From positions 1,302,001-1,366,000 of the forward strand of contig NZ_JAFBCN010000001.1 of NCBI RefSeq assembly GCF_016907755.1: DNA of 64,000 nt. The letters are read 5' to 3'. The position numbers and the translations under genes were made by a program. The notes under the pieces are model-generated. The model was not told the DNA's origin, searched no databases, and worked only from the letters and a program-made list of their open reading frames with translations. The DNA is from Cellulosimicrobium cellulans (GTDB lineage Bacteria; Actinomycetota; Actinomycetes; Actinomycetales; Cellulomonadaceae). Positions 1-8,073 of the stretch are shown here, one piece after another (the stretch's first letter is position 1; each line of letters begins with the position of its first letter).

Positions 1-2170
1 CGAGCACGCCCGCCGCGAGCGGCACGGCCGCGATGTTGTAGCCCGCGGCCCACCACAGGTTCTGCTGCATCTTGCGGTACGAGGCGTGCGACAGCTCGAT
101 GATCGACAGGACCGCGCGCGGGTCGGAGCTCGCGAGGATGACCCCGGCCGACGCGATCGCGACGTCCGTCCCGGCGCCGATCGCGATGCCGACGTCCGCC
201 TGCGCGAGCGCCGGGGCGTCGTTGACGCCGTCGCCGACCATCGCGACGACGCGGCCGTCGTGCTGGAGCTCCGCGACCTTCGCGTCCTTGTCCTCGGGGC
301 GCACGCCTGCGAACACCTGGTCGATGCCCAGCTCGCGCCCGACCGCCCGAGCCACCGGCTCGGCGTCGCCCGTGATCATGACGACCTTGATGCCGCGCCG
401 GTGCAGGGCGTCGACCGCCTCGCGCGACTTGGGGCGGATCGCGTCGGCGAGGGCGAACGCCCCCACGACCTCGTCCGTCGCGTGCTCGTGACCGTGCTCG
501 TGGCGCGCGTCCGCGTCCGCACCCGCGACGTCGGGAGAGACCACCACGTGCAGGACGGTCGCGCCGTCGTGCGCCCACGCCTCGGCGTCGGGGAGCGGGT
601 CGAGGCCGCGTTCGCGCAGGAGCGCGGGACCGCCGACCGCCACGCGCCGGGCGCCGTCCGGCGTGGGGACCGTCGCCTCGACGCCGACCGCGGTGAGCGA
701 CCGGAAGCCGGTCGCCTGCGGGACGACGAGGCCGCGTCCGCTGCGCTCCTCCGCCGCGCGCACGATCGCCCGCGCCAGCGGGTGCTGGCTGTCGGCCTCG
801 GCCGCGGCGGCGAGCGCGAGGAGCTCGTCCTCGGTCGTGCCGCCCGCGGTGGCGAGGTGCGCGACGACCGGCTCGCCCGCGGTCAGCGTCCCCGTCTTGT
901 CGAACAGGACGGTGTCCACCGTGCGCATGCGCTCCAGCGCGAGGCGGTCCTTCACCAGGACGCCGGCCTTCGCGGCGCGCTCGGTCGAGAGCGACACGAC
1001 GAGCGGGATCGCGAGGCCCAGGGCGTGGGGGCACGCGATGACGAGCACGGTGATCGCGCGGATCAGTGCCTGCTCGGGCGTGCCGAAGACGAGCCACAGG
1101 CCGATCGTCAGGGCGGCCGCGCCGAGCGCGTACCAGAACAGCCAGCCGGCGGCGCGGTCGGCGAGGCGCTGGGTCTTGGTCGAGGACGCCTGGGCGTCGG
1201 CGACGAGCCGTTGGATGCCTGCGAGCGCGGTGTCCTCGCCCACGGCCGTGATCCGCACGCGCAGCGCGTCGTCCGTCGCGACGGTCCCGGCGACGACGGC
1301 GTCCCCGACGGTGCGGCGCACGGGCCGCGACTCCCCGGTGATCATCGACTCGTCGACGTCCGCGGACCCGGACGCGACCTCGCCGTCCGCGGGGACACGC
1401 CCGCCCGGGCGGACGACGACGAGATCGCCCACGCGCAGGTCGGTCGGCGGGACCGTCGTGACAGACCCGTCCTCCGCGACGCGCTCGGCCTCGTCCGGCA
1501 GGAGCGCGGCGAGCGAGTCGAGCGCCGACGCCGTCTGGGCGAGCGAGCGCATCTCGAGCCAGTGGCCGAGCAGCATGATGACGACGAGGAGCGCGAGCTC
1601 CCACCACACGTCCAGCTCGTGCGCGAGCAGCCCGAGGCTCGACCCGAGCGACGACACGAACGCGACCGTGATCGCGAGCGAGATGAGCGTCATCATCCCC
1701 GGCTTGCGGCCGCGGAGCTCGCTCACCGCACCCGTGAGGAACGGCCGTCCGCCCCAGAAGAAGATCACCGTGCCGAGCACGGGCGAGACCCAGGGGAGCC
1801 ACGCCGCGTCGGGCAGGTCGTAGCCGAGGAGCATCGCGAACATCGGGCTCAGCGCGACGGTGGGCACCGCGAGGACGAGCATGACCCAGAACAGACGGCG
1901 GAACTGCCCGACGTGGTCGCCGTGGCCCCCGTGGCCGGACATGTCGTGCCCGGCGTGGTCGCCGTGGCCGGACATGTCGTGCCCGGCGCGCGCCCCGCCG
2001 TCTGACACGTCGTGCCCGGCGTGCGCGGCGTGGTCGTGCTGCGCGTGGTCGTGGGTCGGCGCGTGCGCGGCGGGGGCGTGCCCGCCGTCGTGGGCGTGCG
2101 ACCCCTGGTGCGCGGCGTCGGTGCCCGGACCGGGCCCGTGCCCGTGGTCATGCTCCGTACGGTGGTCCAC
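1..2170 (-). CDS. copB: CopB-type heavy-metal (copper/silver) P-type ATPase, 3' end outside window
   Basis: Membrane ATPase that exports copper or silver ions. The reading frame is open from a GTG at 2170, preceded by GGGAGGAGGAACG, to the window edge, giving 723 codons; the C-terminus is missing. Residues 1-85 are a His-rich, Gly-rich tail with repeated HDMSGH motifs and no Cys-x-x-Cys metal-binding domain. The membrane motif near residue 375 is Cys-Pro-His, then comes the phosphorylation motif DKTGTLT near 423 and GDGVNDAP near 643. A CPH motif with a His-rich N-terminus is typical of the P1B-3 (CopB) branch, whereas CopA carries CPC. CsoR-like palindromes lie in its leader. Family assignment is secure; the metal is inferred from the motifs and operator. 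Confidence 0.93.
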   Translation of the reverse strand, partial: MDHRTEHDHGHGPGPGTDAAHQGSHAHDGGHAPAAHAPTHDHAQHDHAAHAGHDVSDGGARAGHDMSGHGDHAGHDMSGHGGHGDHVGQFRRLFWVMLVLAVPTVALSPMFAMLLGYDLPDAAWLPWVSPVLGTVIFFWGGRPFLTGAVSELRGRKPGMMTLISLAITVAFVSSLGSSLGLLAHELDVWWELALLVVIMLLGHWLEMRSLAQTASALDSLAALLPDEAERVAEDGSVTTVPPTDLRVGDLVVVRPGGRVPADGEVASGSADVDESMITGESRPVRRTVGDAVVAGTVATDDALRVRITAVGEDTALAGIQRLVADAQASSTKTQRLADRAAGWLFWYALGAAALTIGLWLVFGTPEQALIRAITVLVIACPHALGLAIPLVVSLSTERAAKAGVLVKDRLALERMRTVDTVLFDKTGTLTAGEPVVAHLATAGGTTEDELLALAAAAEADSQHPLARAIVRAAEERSGRGLVVPQATGFRSLTAVGVEATVPTPDGARRVAVGGPALLRERGLDPLPDAEAWAHDGATVLHVVVSPDVAGADADARHEHGHEHATDEVVGAFALADAIRPKSREAVDALHRRGIKVVMITGDAEPVARAVGRELGIDQVFAGVRPEDKDAKVAELQHDGRVVAMVGDGVNDAPALAQADVGIAIGAGTDVAIASAGVILASSDPRAVLSIIELSHASYRKMQQNLWWAAGYNIAAVPLAAGVL

Positions 2171-2185
2171 CGTTCCTCCTCCCAG

Positions 2186-2202
2186 ATACCCCTAGGGGGT
2201 AT
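2186..2202 (-). promoter_or_regulatory. CsoR-like copper-responsive operator
   Basis: ATACCCCTAGGGGGTAT is an almost perfect GC-tract palindrome, the form bound by CsoR/RcnR-family repressors. It lies 16 bases upstream of the ATPase start, next to the ribosome binding site. No csoR gene is in the window. A weaker copy lies at 2243-2255. Confidence 0.72.
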
Positions 2203-2242
2203 GCTCTGCTCACGATCATGCACCGTCATGTCCGATTCGTCA

Positions 2243-2255
2243 ACCCCTCGGGGGT
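2243..2255 (-). promoter_or_regulatory. Second, weaker CsoR-like palindrome
   Basis: ACCCCTCGGGGGT repeats the core of the box at 2186-2202, about 55 bases further upstream of the copper ATPase. Two boxes may flank or overlap the promoter. Only sequence similarity supports it. Confidence 0.4.
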
Positions 2256-2276
2256 GTCGTGGGCCGACGCAGCACA

Positions 2277-2320
2277 GCCCGTGCGTCGCTCGGCGGGAGG
2301 GCCGAGCAGCGCACGGGCTG
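2277..2320 (-). terminator. Hairpin terminator of the DUF993 operon
   Basis: Arms of about 19 bases (AGCCCGTGCGTCGCTCGGC and its near-complement) pair across a 6-base loop, 44 bases after the stop of the TIM-barrel gene. There is no T-run, as is usual for actinobacterial terminators. It separates this operon from the copper ATPase leader. Confidence 0.7.
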
Positions 2321-2363
2321 CGGGGTGGTGGACCTGGACGGGCCTGGTCGGGGTGCGTGCCGG

Positions 2364-3284
2364 TCAGGAGCCGGTGAGGTGCGGCAGGACGTGGCGGGCG
2401 TAGCGGTCGGCCACGGTCGCGACGACGCGGCGCGGGTCGTCGTCCCAGATCTCCTGCCGGAAGATCTCGGTCTCGACGTCGCCCGCGTACCCGGTCTCGG
2501 CGACCCAGCGGGTGATCGTCGCGAAGTCGACGTACCCGTCGCCCACGTGGCCGCGCGAGAGCAGCGGGTCGGCCGCGAGCGGGAGGACCCAGTCGCACAC
2601 CTGGTAGCCCGCGATGCGCCCTTCGCTCCCGGCACGCGCGACGCTCGACCGCAGGTCCGGGTCCCACCACACGTGGTACGTGTCCACGACGACGCCGACG
2701 ACCGCCGGGTCGAACGGCGCGGCGAGGTCGAGGGCCTGGCCGAGGGTCGAGAGCACGGCGCGGTCCGCCGCGAAGATCGGGTGCAGCGCCTCGAGCACGA
2801 GCCGCACGCCGTGGTCCGCGGCGAACGGGGCGAGGTCGGCGAGCCGGTCGGCCACCCGGCCGCGCGCGGCGACGAGGTCGCGGTCGGCCGGTCCGGCACC
2901 GGGCCGCGGCCCCTGCCCGGGCGTGCCGTTCGCGGGGAGACCGCCGACGACGAGCACGAGCTCGCGCGTCCCGACCGTGGACGCCTCCTCGATCGCGCGC
3001 CGGTTGTCGTCGAGCGCCGCGGCGACGTCGTCCGCGCCGGTCGCCGTGAGGAACCCGCCCCGGCACAGCGAGGAGACGCGCAGCCCGGCGCCGGCGACGA
3101 CCTGCGCGGCGCGCTCGGCGCCGATCTCCTGGACGCGGTCGCGCCACAGCCCGACGGCGCCGTAGCCCGCCTCGGCGGCGAGACCGACCGCCTCCTCGAG
3201 CGTCGCGCGCTTGACCGTCGCGGTGTTGAGCGAGCAGCGCGAGAGGTCGGGCGCGTTCCGGGCCCCGGACGACGCGCTGGTCAC
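2364..3284 (-). CDS. Sugar phosphate isomerase/epimerase-like TIM barrel
   Basis: A 306-residue cytoplasmic protein of the AP-endonuclease-2/xylose isomerase-like TIM-barrel family, members of which isomerise, epimerise or eliminate on sugars. The GTG start at 3284 shares GTGA with the stop of the upstream DUF993 gene, showing tight coupling. Barrel motifs include LVLEALHP, VVVDTYHVWWDP and ETEIFRQEIW, with acidic and His residues placed as metal ligands. It is last in a LacI-controlled operon with a Gfo/Idh dehydrogenase and a DUF993 protein. Substrate unknown; context suggests an oxidised sugar or cyclitol. Confidence 0.85.
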   Translation of the reverse strand: MTSASSGARNAPDLSRCSLNTATVKRATLEEAVGLAAEAGYGAVGLWRDRVQEIGAERAAQVVAGAGLRVSSLCRGGFLTATGADDVAAALDDNRRAIEEASTVGTRELVLVVGGLPANGTPGQGPRPGAGPADRDLVAARGRVADRLADLAPFAADHGVRLVLEALHPIFAADRAVLSTLGQALDLAAPFDPAVVGVVVDTYHVWWDPDLRSSVARAGSEGRIAGYQVCDWVLPLAADPLLSRGHVGDGYVDFATITRWVAETGYAGDVETEIFRQEIWDDDPRRVVATVADRYARHVLPHLTGS

Positions 3285-4603
3285 GACGCCGCCCCGTTCG
3301 CCTCGAGGAACGCGCGCGTGCGACGCGCGGCGAGGTCCGGGGCGAGCAGGAGCCCGGCGCGGTCCGCGAGCCGGACGAGCGCGACGAGGTGCGCGACCGA
3401 GCGCCCCGACTGCAGGCCGCCGACCATCTGGAACGCGGGCTGCGTGCCGTTGAGCCACGACAGGAACGCGATCCCCGTCTTGTAGTAGTACGTCGGCGCG
3501 GTGAACACGTGGCGCCCCAGCGCCTCGGTCGACGCGAGGATCGCGTGCGCGCGGTCCGGGTGCCCGGCGTCGAGCGCGCCGAGCGCCGTCGATGCGGCCG
3601 GGTAGATCGCCGCGAAGATGCCGAGCAGCGCGTCCGAGTGCGCCCGGCCGTCGCCGACCACGAGCTCCGGGTAGTTGAAGTCGTCGCCCGTGTAGAGACG
3701 GACGGGGCCTGGCGCGGCCGGGCCGGCGCCCGGGTCGAGCACGGCGAGGCGGGCCCGCAGGTCCTTCTCGTGCCCGGCGTCGAGCAGCGACACCTTCACG
3801 CCGTCGACGCGGCCCTGGTGGGCGCGGACCAGGTCGACGAACACGTCGGTGGCCGCGGCGACGTCGTCGCACGTGCCCCAGTAGCCGGCGAGCGCAGGGT
3901 CGAACATCGTGCCGAGCCAGTGCAGGATCACGGGCGCCTCGGCCTCGGCGAGCACGGCGTCGTAGACGCGCGCGTACTCCTCGGGGGAGCGGGCGACGCG
4001 GGCGAGCGCGCGCGACGCCATGACGATCACCTGGGCGCCGGCGTCCTGGACCACGCGCACCTGCTCGCGGTAGGCGTCGGTGACGGCGGCGAGCGCGGCG
4101 GGGTCGCCCGGCTCCCACCCCGCGACGACGGCGGGGTCGAGCTGGTCGGTGCCCGCGCCGCACGCGACCCGACCGCCGACGGTCCGCGCCTCGGCCGCCG
4201 AGCGCCGCACGAGCTCCTGGGTCGCGGCCCAGTCGAGGCCCATGCCGCGCTGGGCGGTGTCCATCGCGTCGGCGACGCCCAGCCCGTGCTCCCAGAGCCG
4301 GTGGCGGTAGGCGAGCGTCGTGTCCCAGTCGACGACGGCGGGCGCGCCGGGCACGTTCTCCGCGCCCACCTGCGGCACGACGTGCGCCGCCGCGAAGGCG
4401 ACGCGCGACGTGAAGGGGGCGGACGGCGTCGTCCACGGACCGGGGACGAGCAGCTCGCGCACCTCGGTCCCAGCGACGCGGCCGTCGTCGGTGAAGCGGG
4501 GCAGGCGCACCACGGCGCCGCTGCCGTCGCGGTCGCGCAGCTCGCGCGCGCCGGGGAGCGGCGAGGTCGTGTGCGTGGAAGCGTGCGCGGTCGGCGCGCT
4601 CAC
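3281..4603 (-). CDS. DUF993 (dihydrodipicolinate synthase-like) protein
   Basis: A 440-residue cytoplasmic protein of the DUF993 family, a divergent relative of the DHDPS/NAL aldolase TIM barrels. The GTG start at 4603 overlaps the stop of the upstream dehydrogenase as GTGA, and its own stop overlaps the next start the same way. Conserved-looking stretches include TGDDFNYPELV, KVSLLDAGHEKDL and YYYKTGIAFLSWLNGTQ. DUF993 proteins occur beside Gfo/Idh dehydrogenases and sugar isomerases in actinobacteria, so a lyase or aldolase step after sugar oxidation is a reasonable inference. The reaction is not established from sequence. Confidence 0.85.
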   Translation of the reverse strand: MSAPTAHASTHTTSPLPGARELRDRDGSGAVVRLPRFTDDGRVAGTEVRELLVPGPWTTPSAPFTSRVAFAAAHVVPQVGAENVPGAPAVVDWDTTLAYRHRLWEHGLGVADAMDTAQRGMGLDWAATQELVRRSAAEARTVGGRVACGAGTDQLDPAVVAGWEPGDPAALAAVTDAYREQVRVVQDAGAQVIVMASRALARVARSPEEYARVYDAVLAEAEAPVILHWLGTMFDPALAGYWGTCDDVAAATDVFVDLVRAHQGRVDGVKVSLLDAGHEKDLRARLAVLDPGAGPAAPGPVRLYTGDDFNYPELVVGDGRAHSDALLGIFAAIYPAASTALGALDAGHPDRAHAILASTEALGRHVFTAPTYYYKTGIAFLSWLNGTQPAFQMVGGLQSGRSVAHLVALVRLADRAGLLLAPDLAARRTRAFLEANGAAS

Positions 4604-5766
4604 AGCACGATCTCCGGCACGTCGAGGCGGCGGCCCTCCGCCGACGAGCGCAGTCCCAGCTCGGCGAGCTGGACGCCGCGCGCCGCGGAGAGCAGGTCGT
4701 AGCGGTGCGGGCGTTCGGCGGCGACGTCGCGCAGGAACTCCTCCCACTGGGCCTTGAAGCCGTTGTCGAGGTCGGCGTTCGCGGGGACGTCGAGCCACTG
4801 GTCGCGGAACGGCTCGGTGACGGGCAGGTCGGGGTTCCAGACGGGCTTGGGCGTGTGGGCGCGCTGCTGCGCGACGCACCGGCGCAGCCCGGCGACCGCC
4901 GAGCCGTGCGTGCCGTCCACCTGGAACTCGACGAGCTCGTCGCGGTAGACGCGGACGGCCCACGACGAGTTGATCTGCGCGACGACCGGGTCGCCGCCCG
5001 GCGTCTCGACCCCGAAGATCCCGTACGCGGCGTCGTCGGCGGTCGCGGCGTACTCCGTGCCCTGCTCGTCCCAGCGCGTGGGGATGTGGGTCGTGGTCTG
5101 GGCGGTGACGGTCCGGACGGACCCGAGGATGCCCTCGAGCACGTAGTTCCAGTGGCAGAACATGTCCGTCGTCATGCCGCCGCCGTCCTCGGCGCGGTAG
5201 TTCCACGACGGGCGCTGCGCGGCCTGGTGGTCGCCCTCGAACACCCAGTAGCCGAACTCGCCGCGCAGGGACAGGATGCGGCCGAAGAAGCCCTCGTCGA
5301 CGAGCCGGCGAAGCTTGACGAGGCCGGGCAGGTAGAGCTTGTCGTGCACGACGCCGGCGGTCACCCCGGTCTCCTCGCGGAGCCGGGCGAGGTCGATCGC
5401 CTCGGCGAGCGTCTCGGCCGTCGGCTTCTCGGTGTAGACGTGCTTGCCGGCCTGCATGGCCTTCGTCAGCGTCTTGGCGCGCAGCGCGGTCATCGAGGCG
5501 TCGAAGACGACGTCCGTCGCCGGGTCGACGATCGCGGCGTCGAGGTCGGTGGTCCAGTGCTCGACGTCGTGCTGCGCGGCGAGCTCGCGGAGCCTGGTCT
5601 CGTTGCGCCCGACGAGCACCGGCTCGACCTGGAGCCGCGTGCCGTCGGGGAGCTCGACGCCGCCCTGCTCGCGGATCGGCAGGATCGAGCGGACGAGGTG
5701 CTGGCGGTACCCCATGCGGCCGGTCACGCCGTTCATCGCGATCCGCAGGGTTCGGGTGGTGGTCAT
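4600..5766 (-). CDS. Gfo/Idh/MocA-family NAD(P)-dependent dehydrogenase
   Basis: A 388-residue cytoplasmic oxidoreductase. The N-terminus (IAMNGVTGRMGYRQHL, residues 9-24) is a nucleotide-binding fold, VYTEKPTAE near 115 is the usual EKP cofactor/substrate motif, and WNYRAEDGGGMTTDMFCHW lies in the C-terminal substrate domain. It is first in a three-gene operon with DUF993 and a TIM barrel, all coupled by GTGA overlaps. Two inverted repeats upstream suit LacI control. Family members oxidise sugars, cyclitols or glycosides, often at C2 or C3; the substrate here is unknown. Confidence 0.88.
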   Translation of the reverse strand: MTTTRTLRIAMNGVTGRMGYRQHLVRSILPIREQGGVELPDGTRLQVEPVLVGRNETRLRELAAQHDVEHWTTDLDAAIVDPATDVVFDASMTALRAKTLTKAMQAGKHVYTEKPTAETLAEAIDLARLREETGVTAGVVHDKLYLPGLVKLRRLVDEGFFGRILSLRGEFGYWVFEGDHQAAQRPSWNYRAEDGGGMTTDMFCHWNYVLEGILGSVRTVTAQTTTHIPTRWDEQGTEYAATADDAAYGIFGVETPGGDPVVAQINSSWAVRVYRDELVEFQVDGTHGSAVAGLRRCVAQQRAHTPKPVWNPDLPVTEPFRDQWLDVPANADLDNGFKAQWEEFLRDVAAERPHRYDLLSAARGVQLAELGLRSSAEGRRLDVPEIVL

Positions 5767-5811
5767 CGAGGACTCCGTCGTCGGTCGGGCGCCCGGCGGG
5801 CTGCCGGACGC

Positions 5812-5825
5812 GGAATGCGCTTTCC
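5812..5825 (-). promoter_or_regulatory. LacI-type operator before the Gfo/Idh-DUF993 operon
   Basis: GGAATGCGCTTTCC is a 14-bp near-palindrome with a central CG (one mismatched pair), the usual shape of LacI-family operators. It lies 46 bases before the dehydrogenase start. GGGAA-N5-TTCCC at 5836-5850 is a probable second site. Confidence 0.55.
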
Positions 5826-5835
5826 GCGAGCGTAG

Positions 5836-5850
5836 GGGAACCGTTTTCCC
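5836..5850 (-). promoter_or_regulatory. Second candidate LacI operator
   Basis: Inverted repeat GGGAA-CCGTT-TTCCC between the LacI gene and the operon it probably represses, about 24 bases from the centre of the 5812-5825 site. Confidence 0.42.
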
Positions 5851-5867
5851 GCGTCAACAGGGAGGCG

Positions 5868-6914
5868 TCAGAGCAAGGGTGTGGACTCCCGGAGCACGAC
5901 CTCGCCCCGGACCACGACCCGCTGCGGCGCGGCCTCGTCGTCGGGCGCCGCGAGCGCGAGCGCCAGGGCCCGCTCCCCGACCTCGGCGAGCGGGATGCGG
6001 ACCGTCGTCAGTCCCGGCGTGACGTCGCGCAGGGTCACGATGTCGTCGAACCCCGCGACGGCGACGTCCTCGGGGACGCGCAGGCCCGCCTCGCGCGCCG
6101 CGGCCATCGCCCCGACGGCCATGACGTCGTTCACCGCGAAGACGGCGACGGGCGGGGTGCCCGTGCCGCGGAGACCCTGCCCCACGCGGTCGAGCAGCTC
6201 GCACATCCCACCGTGGCCGCCGTCGCGCGTGAACGGGCACTCGACGACCGCGTCCGCGGCGACGGGCGAGCCCAGCGCGGACAGCGCCTCGGTGAAGCCG
6301 CGCGCCCGGTCGAGCGCGGTGCGGTGGCCCCCCGGCCCGGCGAGCACCCCGAACGCGCGGTAGCCCAGGCCGTGCAGGGCGCGCGCGAGGTCCGCGGCGC
6401 CCTCGGCGTTGGCGATCTCCACCGCGGGCAGGTCGCCGAGCGGCTGGCCCACGAGGGAGACCCCGCCCCCCGACGCGCGGTAGCGCTCGAGCGCGCCCCG
6501 CAGCGCGCCGTCGGCGTCCTCCGCGAGCCGACCGCCGCCCAGCACGACCGCCCGCGCCCGCTGCCGGTCCATGAGCTCGACGAACGCGCGCTCGCGCTCC
6601 GGCGAGTGGCGTGTGCTCGTCAGGGTGACGATGAGCCCGTCGCGGTCGGCCGCGTCGGCGACCCCCGCCGCGAGGGACGAGAAGTACGGGTCCGCGATGT
6701 CGTGCACTACGAGGCCCACGCTCGTCGTGCGACCGCGCGCCATGGCCTGCGCGCTCGGGTCCGGTGAGTAGCCCAGCCGACGGGCCGACGCGAGCACCCG
6801 CTCCCGGAGGTCGGGGCGCACCGTGCGGTTCGCGCTCCCGTTGATCGCGCGGGAGGCGGTCGCGAGGGAGACGCCGGCGTCGCGCGCGACCTCGCTCAGA
6901 GTGGGTCCGGGCAC
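5868..6914 (-). CDS. LacI-family transcriptional regulator
   Basis: A 348-residue repressor. Residues 5-50 form the helix-turn-helix and hinge (LSEVARDAGVSLATASRAINGS), followed by a periplasmic-binding-protein-like effector domain (SVGLVVHDIADPYFS, AVNDVMAVGAM, VAGFDDI). The GTG at 6914 is the start. It is transcribed in line with and immediately upstream of the Gfo/Idh-DUF993-TIM barrel operon, so it is the probable regulator. The inverted repeats at 5812, 5836 and 6927 are candidate binding sites. Effector unknown. Confidence 0.92.
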   Translation of the reverse strand: MPGPTLSEVARDAGVSLATASRAINGSANRTVRPDLRERVLASARRLGYSPDPSAQAMARGRTTSVGLVVHDIADPYFSSLAAGVADAADRDGLIVTLTSTRHSPERERAFVELMDRQRARAVVLGGGRLAEDADGALRGALERYRASGGGVSLVGQPLGDLPAVEIANAEGAADLARALHGLGYRAFGVLAGPGGHRTALDRARGFTEALSALGSPVAADAVVECPFTRDGGHGGMCELLDRVGQGLRGTGTPPVAVFAVNDVMAVGAMAAAREAGLRVPEDVAVAGFDDIVTLRDVTPGLTTVRIPLAEVGERALALALAAPDDEAAPQRVVVRGEVVLRESTPLL

Positions 6915-6926
6915 GGACCCAGGCTA

Positions 6927-6942
6927 GCGGGACCGCTCCCGC
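6927..6942 (-). promoter_or_regulatory. Candidate autoregulatory LacI operator
   Basis: GCGGGA-CCGC-TCCCGC lies 13 bases before the LacI start. Its core GGGACCGCTCCC differs by one base from the palindrome GGGAGCGCTCCC of actinobacterial LacI regulators. Only sequence shape supports it. Confidence 0.38.
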
Positions 6943-7025
6943 AGCCCGGGTGGGCCGCGCCCGGAGCGGCTACGTTCGACGAGACCGCCACCCCCCGCAC
7001 CACCGACGAGCCGCAGGAGGACCCC

Positions 7026-7526
7026 ATGACGTCTGACGACGCAGCGCCCACGCCCCGCACGACGACGCTCCTCGCCCGGGCGCTCGCGCTCGGCGTGGCC
7101 GCGGGGTCGCGCAGCAGCCTCGGTGTCGCGGCGCCGGTGCTCGGCGGCTGGGTCGGAGGTCGGGCTCGCGGGTCGGGCGACGGCCCGGGTGCTCTCGGCG
7201 TCCTCGTACGCGGTACGGCCGCTGCCGGGGTCGCGGGCGAGCTGGTCGGCGACAAGCTTCCGCAGACGCCGAGCCGCCTCGACCCGCCCGGGCCGGTGTT
7301 CCGCCTCGCGAGCGGGGCGCTGGGCGGAGTCCTGCTGGCCCGGCGCCGCACGGGTCCCGCGGGCGTCGTCGCCGCCGCGGTCGCGGGCGCGGCGGGGGCC
7401 GCCGTCGGGACGTGGGGCGGTGCGGCGTGGCGACGCCTCGCCGTCGGTTCGCGCCCCGACTGGCCGGGCGCCGTCGCGGAGGACGCCGTCGCGCTCACCC
7501 TCGCGGCGCTGGCGGTGCGGCGCTGA
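7026..7526 (+). CDS. DUF4126-like small membrane protein
   Basis: A 166-residue protein of Gly/Ala-rich hydrophobic segments (LALGVAAGSRSSLGVAAPVL near residues 19-38, then TAAAGVAGELVGDKLPQTPSR and a long Gly/Ala stretch at 100-135). The GELVGDKLPQTPSR stretch resembles the conserved segment of DUF4126 membrane proteins. The ATG at 7026 follows GCAGGAGGACCCC, a good ribosome binding site. Function unknown. It converges on the cupin gene, and a 60-bp palindromic element lies between them. Confidence 0.7.
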   Translation: MTSDDAAPTPRTTTLLARALALGVAAGSRSSLGVAAPVLGGWVGGRARGSGDGPGALGVLVRGTAAAGVAGELVGDKLPQTPSRLDPPGPVFRLASGALGGVLLARRRTGPAGVVAAAVAGAAGAAVGTWGGAAWRRLAVGSRPDWPGAVAEDAVALTLAALAVRR

Positions 7527-7532
7527 CGACCC

Positions 7533-7592
7533 GCCGAACCCGGGGTCGCCGGTCACGGTCGAGCCCGGGTGACCCGAGATCCCGGGTTCGGC
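7533..7592. repeat. 60-bp palindromic element, copy A
   Basis: Begins GCCGAACCCGGGG and ends CCCGGGTTCGGC, so its ends are inverted repeats of each other. It lies between the convergent ends of the DUF4126-like and cupin genes. Copies of the same 60-bp length lie at 13096-13155 and 26358-26417. It may act as a bidirectional terminator. Confidence 0.75.
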
Positions 7593-7616
7593 GCGACGGA
7601 GATCGTGCGCCGTCGC

Positions 7617-7949
7617 TCAGGCGTCCGGGATGCTCGTCACCGTCGTGAGCAGGAACGCGGAGTCCTCGATCGCGCCCACGGCGTGCCGCTCGTGCGTGAG
7701 GACGCGCAGCTCGCCGGTGCCCAGCTCGACGTCGCCCTCGCCGAGCGCCGTGACGCGGACGCGACCGCGCAGCACCTGGATCGACGCCGCGGGCGGGGAG
7801 TTGTGCTCCCCGAGCTCGACGCCCGCGCGCAGCGCGAGGATCGTCTGACGCAGGGGACCGTCGTGCAGCACGACCTCGGCGCTGCGCCCGTTCGGGGCGG
7901 TCCGGGCGTGGGTGAGGTGCGCGTCGGTGAGAAGGTCGACGTTCGTCAT
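7617..7949 (-). CDS. Small cupin-fold protein
   Basis: A 110-residue single-domain cupin. ELGEHNSPPAASIQVLRGRVRV matches a small cupin motif 1, with the His of EHN in the usual metal-ligand position; ELRVLTHERHAVGAIEDSAFLL matches motif 2. The ATG at 7949 follows GGAGCCCCG. No operon partner; it converges with the DUF4126-like gene. Such proteins are usually metal-binding and their substrates cannot be told from sequence. Confidence 0.82.
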   Translation of the reverse strand: MTNVDLLTDAHLTHARTAPNGRSAEVVLHDGPLRQTILALRAGVELGEHNSPPAASIQVLRGRVRVTALGEGDVELGTGELRVLTHERHAVGAIEDSAFLLTTVTSIPDA

Positions 7950-8073
7950 CGGGGCTCCGACCTGTCGGGGGAGCTCCATCATGCCGCGCCCGGCGTCGCG
8001 GTGCCCGTCCCGGTGGCGCGGTGCCCGTCCCAGTAGCGCGCCGTGGTGGTGATCCGCGGCGCCGTCGGGAAGA

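Noticed and set aside
86-2005. A 639-codon plus-strand frame
   Set aside because: It mirrors the copper ATPase on the other strand, is extremely Arg/Asp/Gly-rich and has no family motif. Long antisense frames are common at this GC content.
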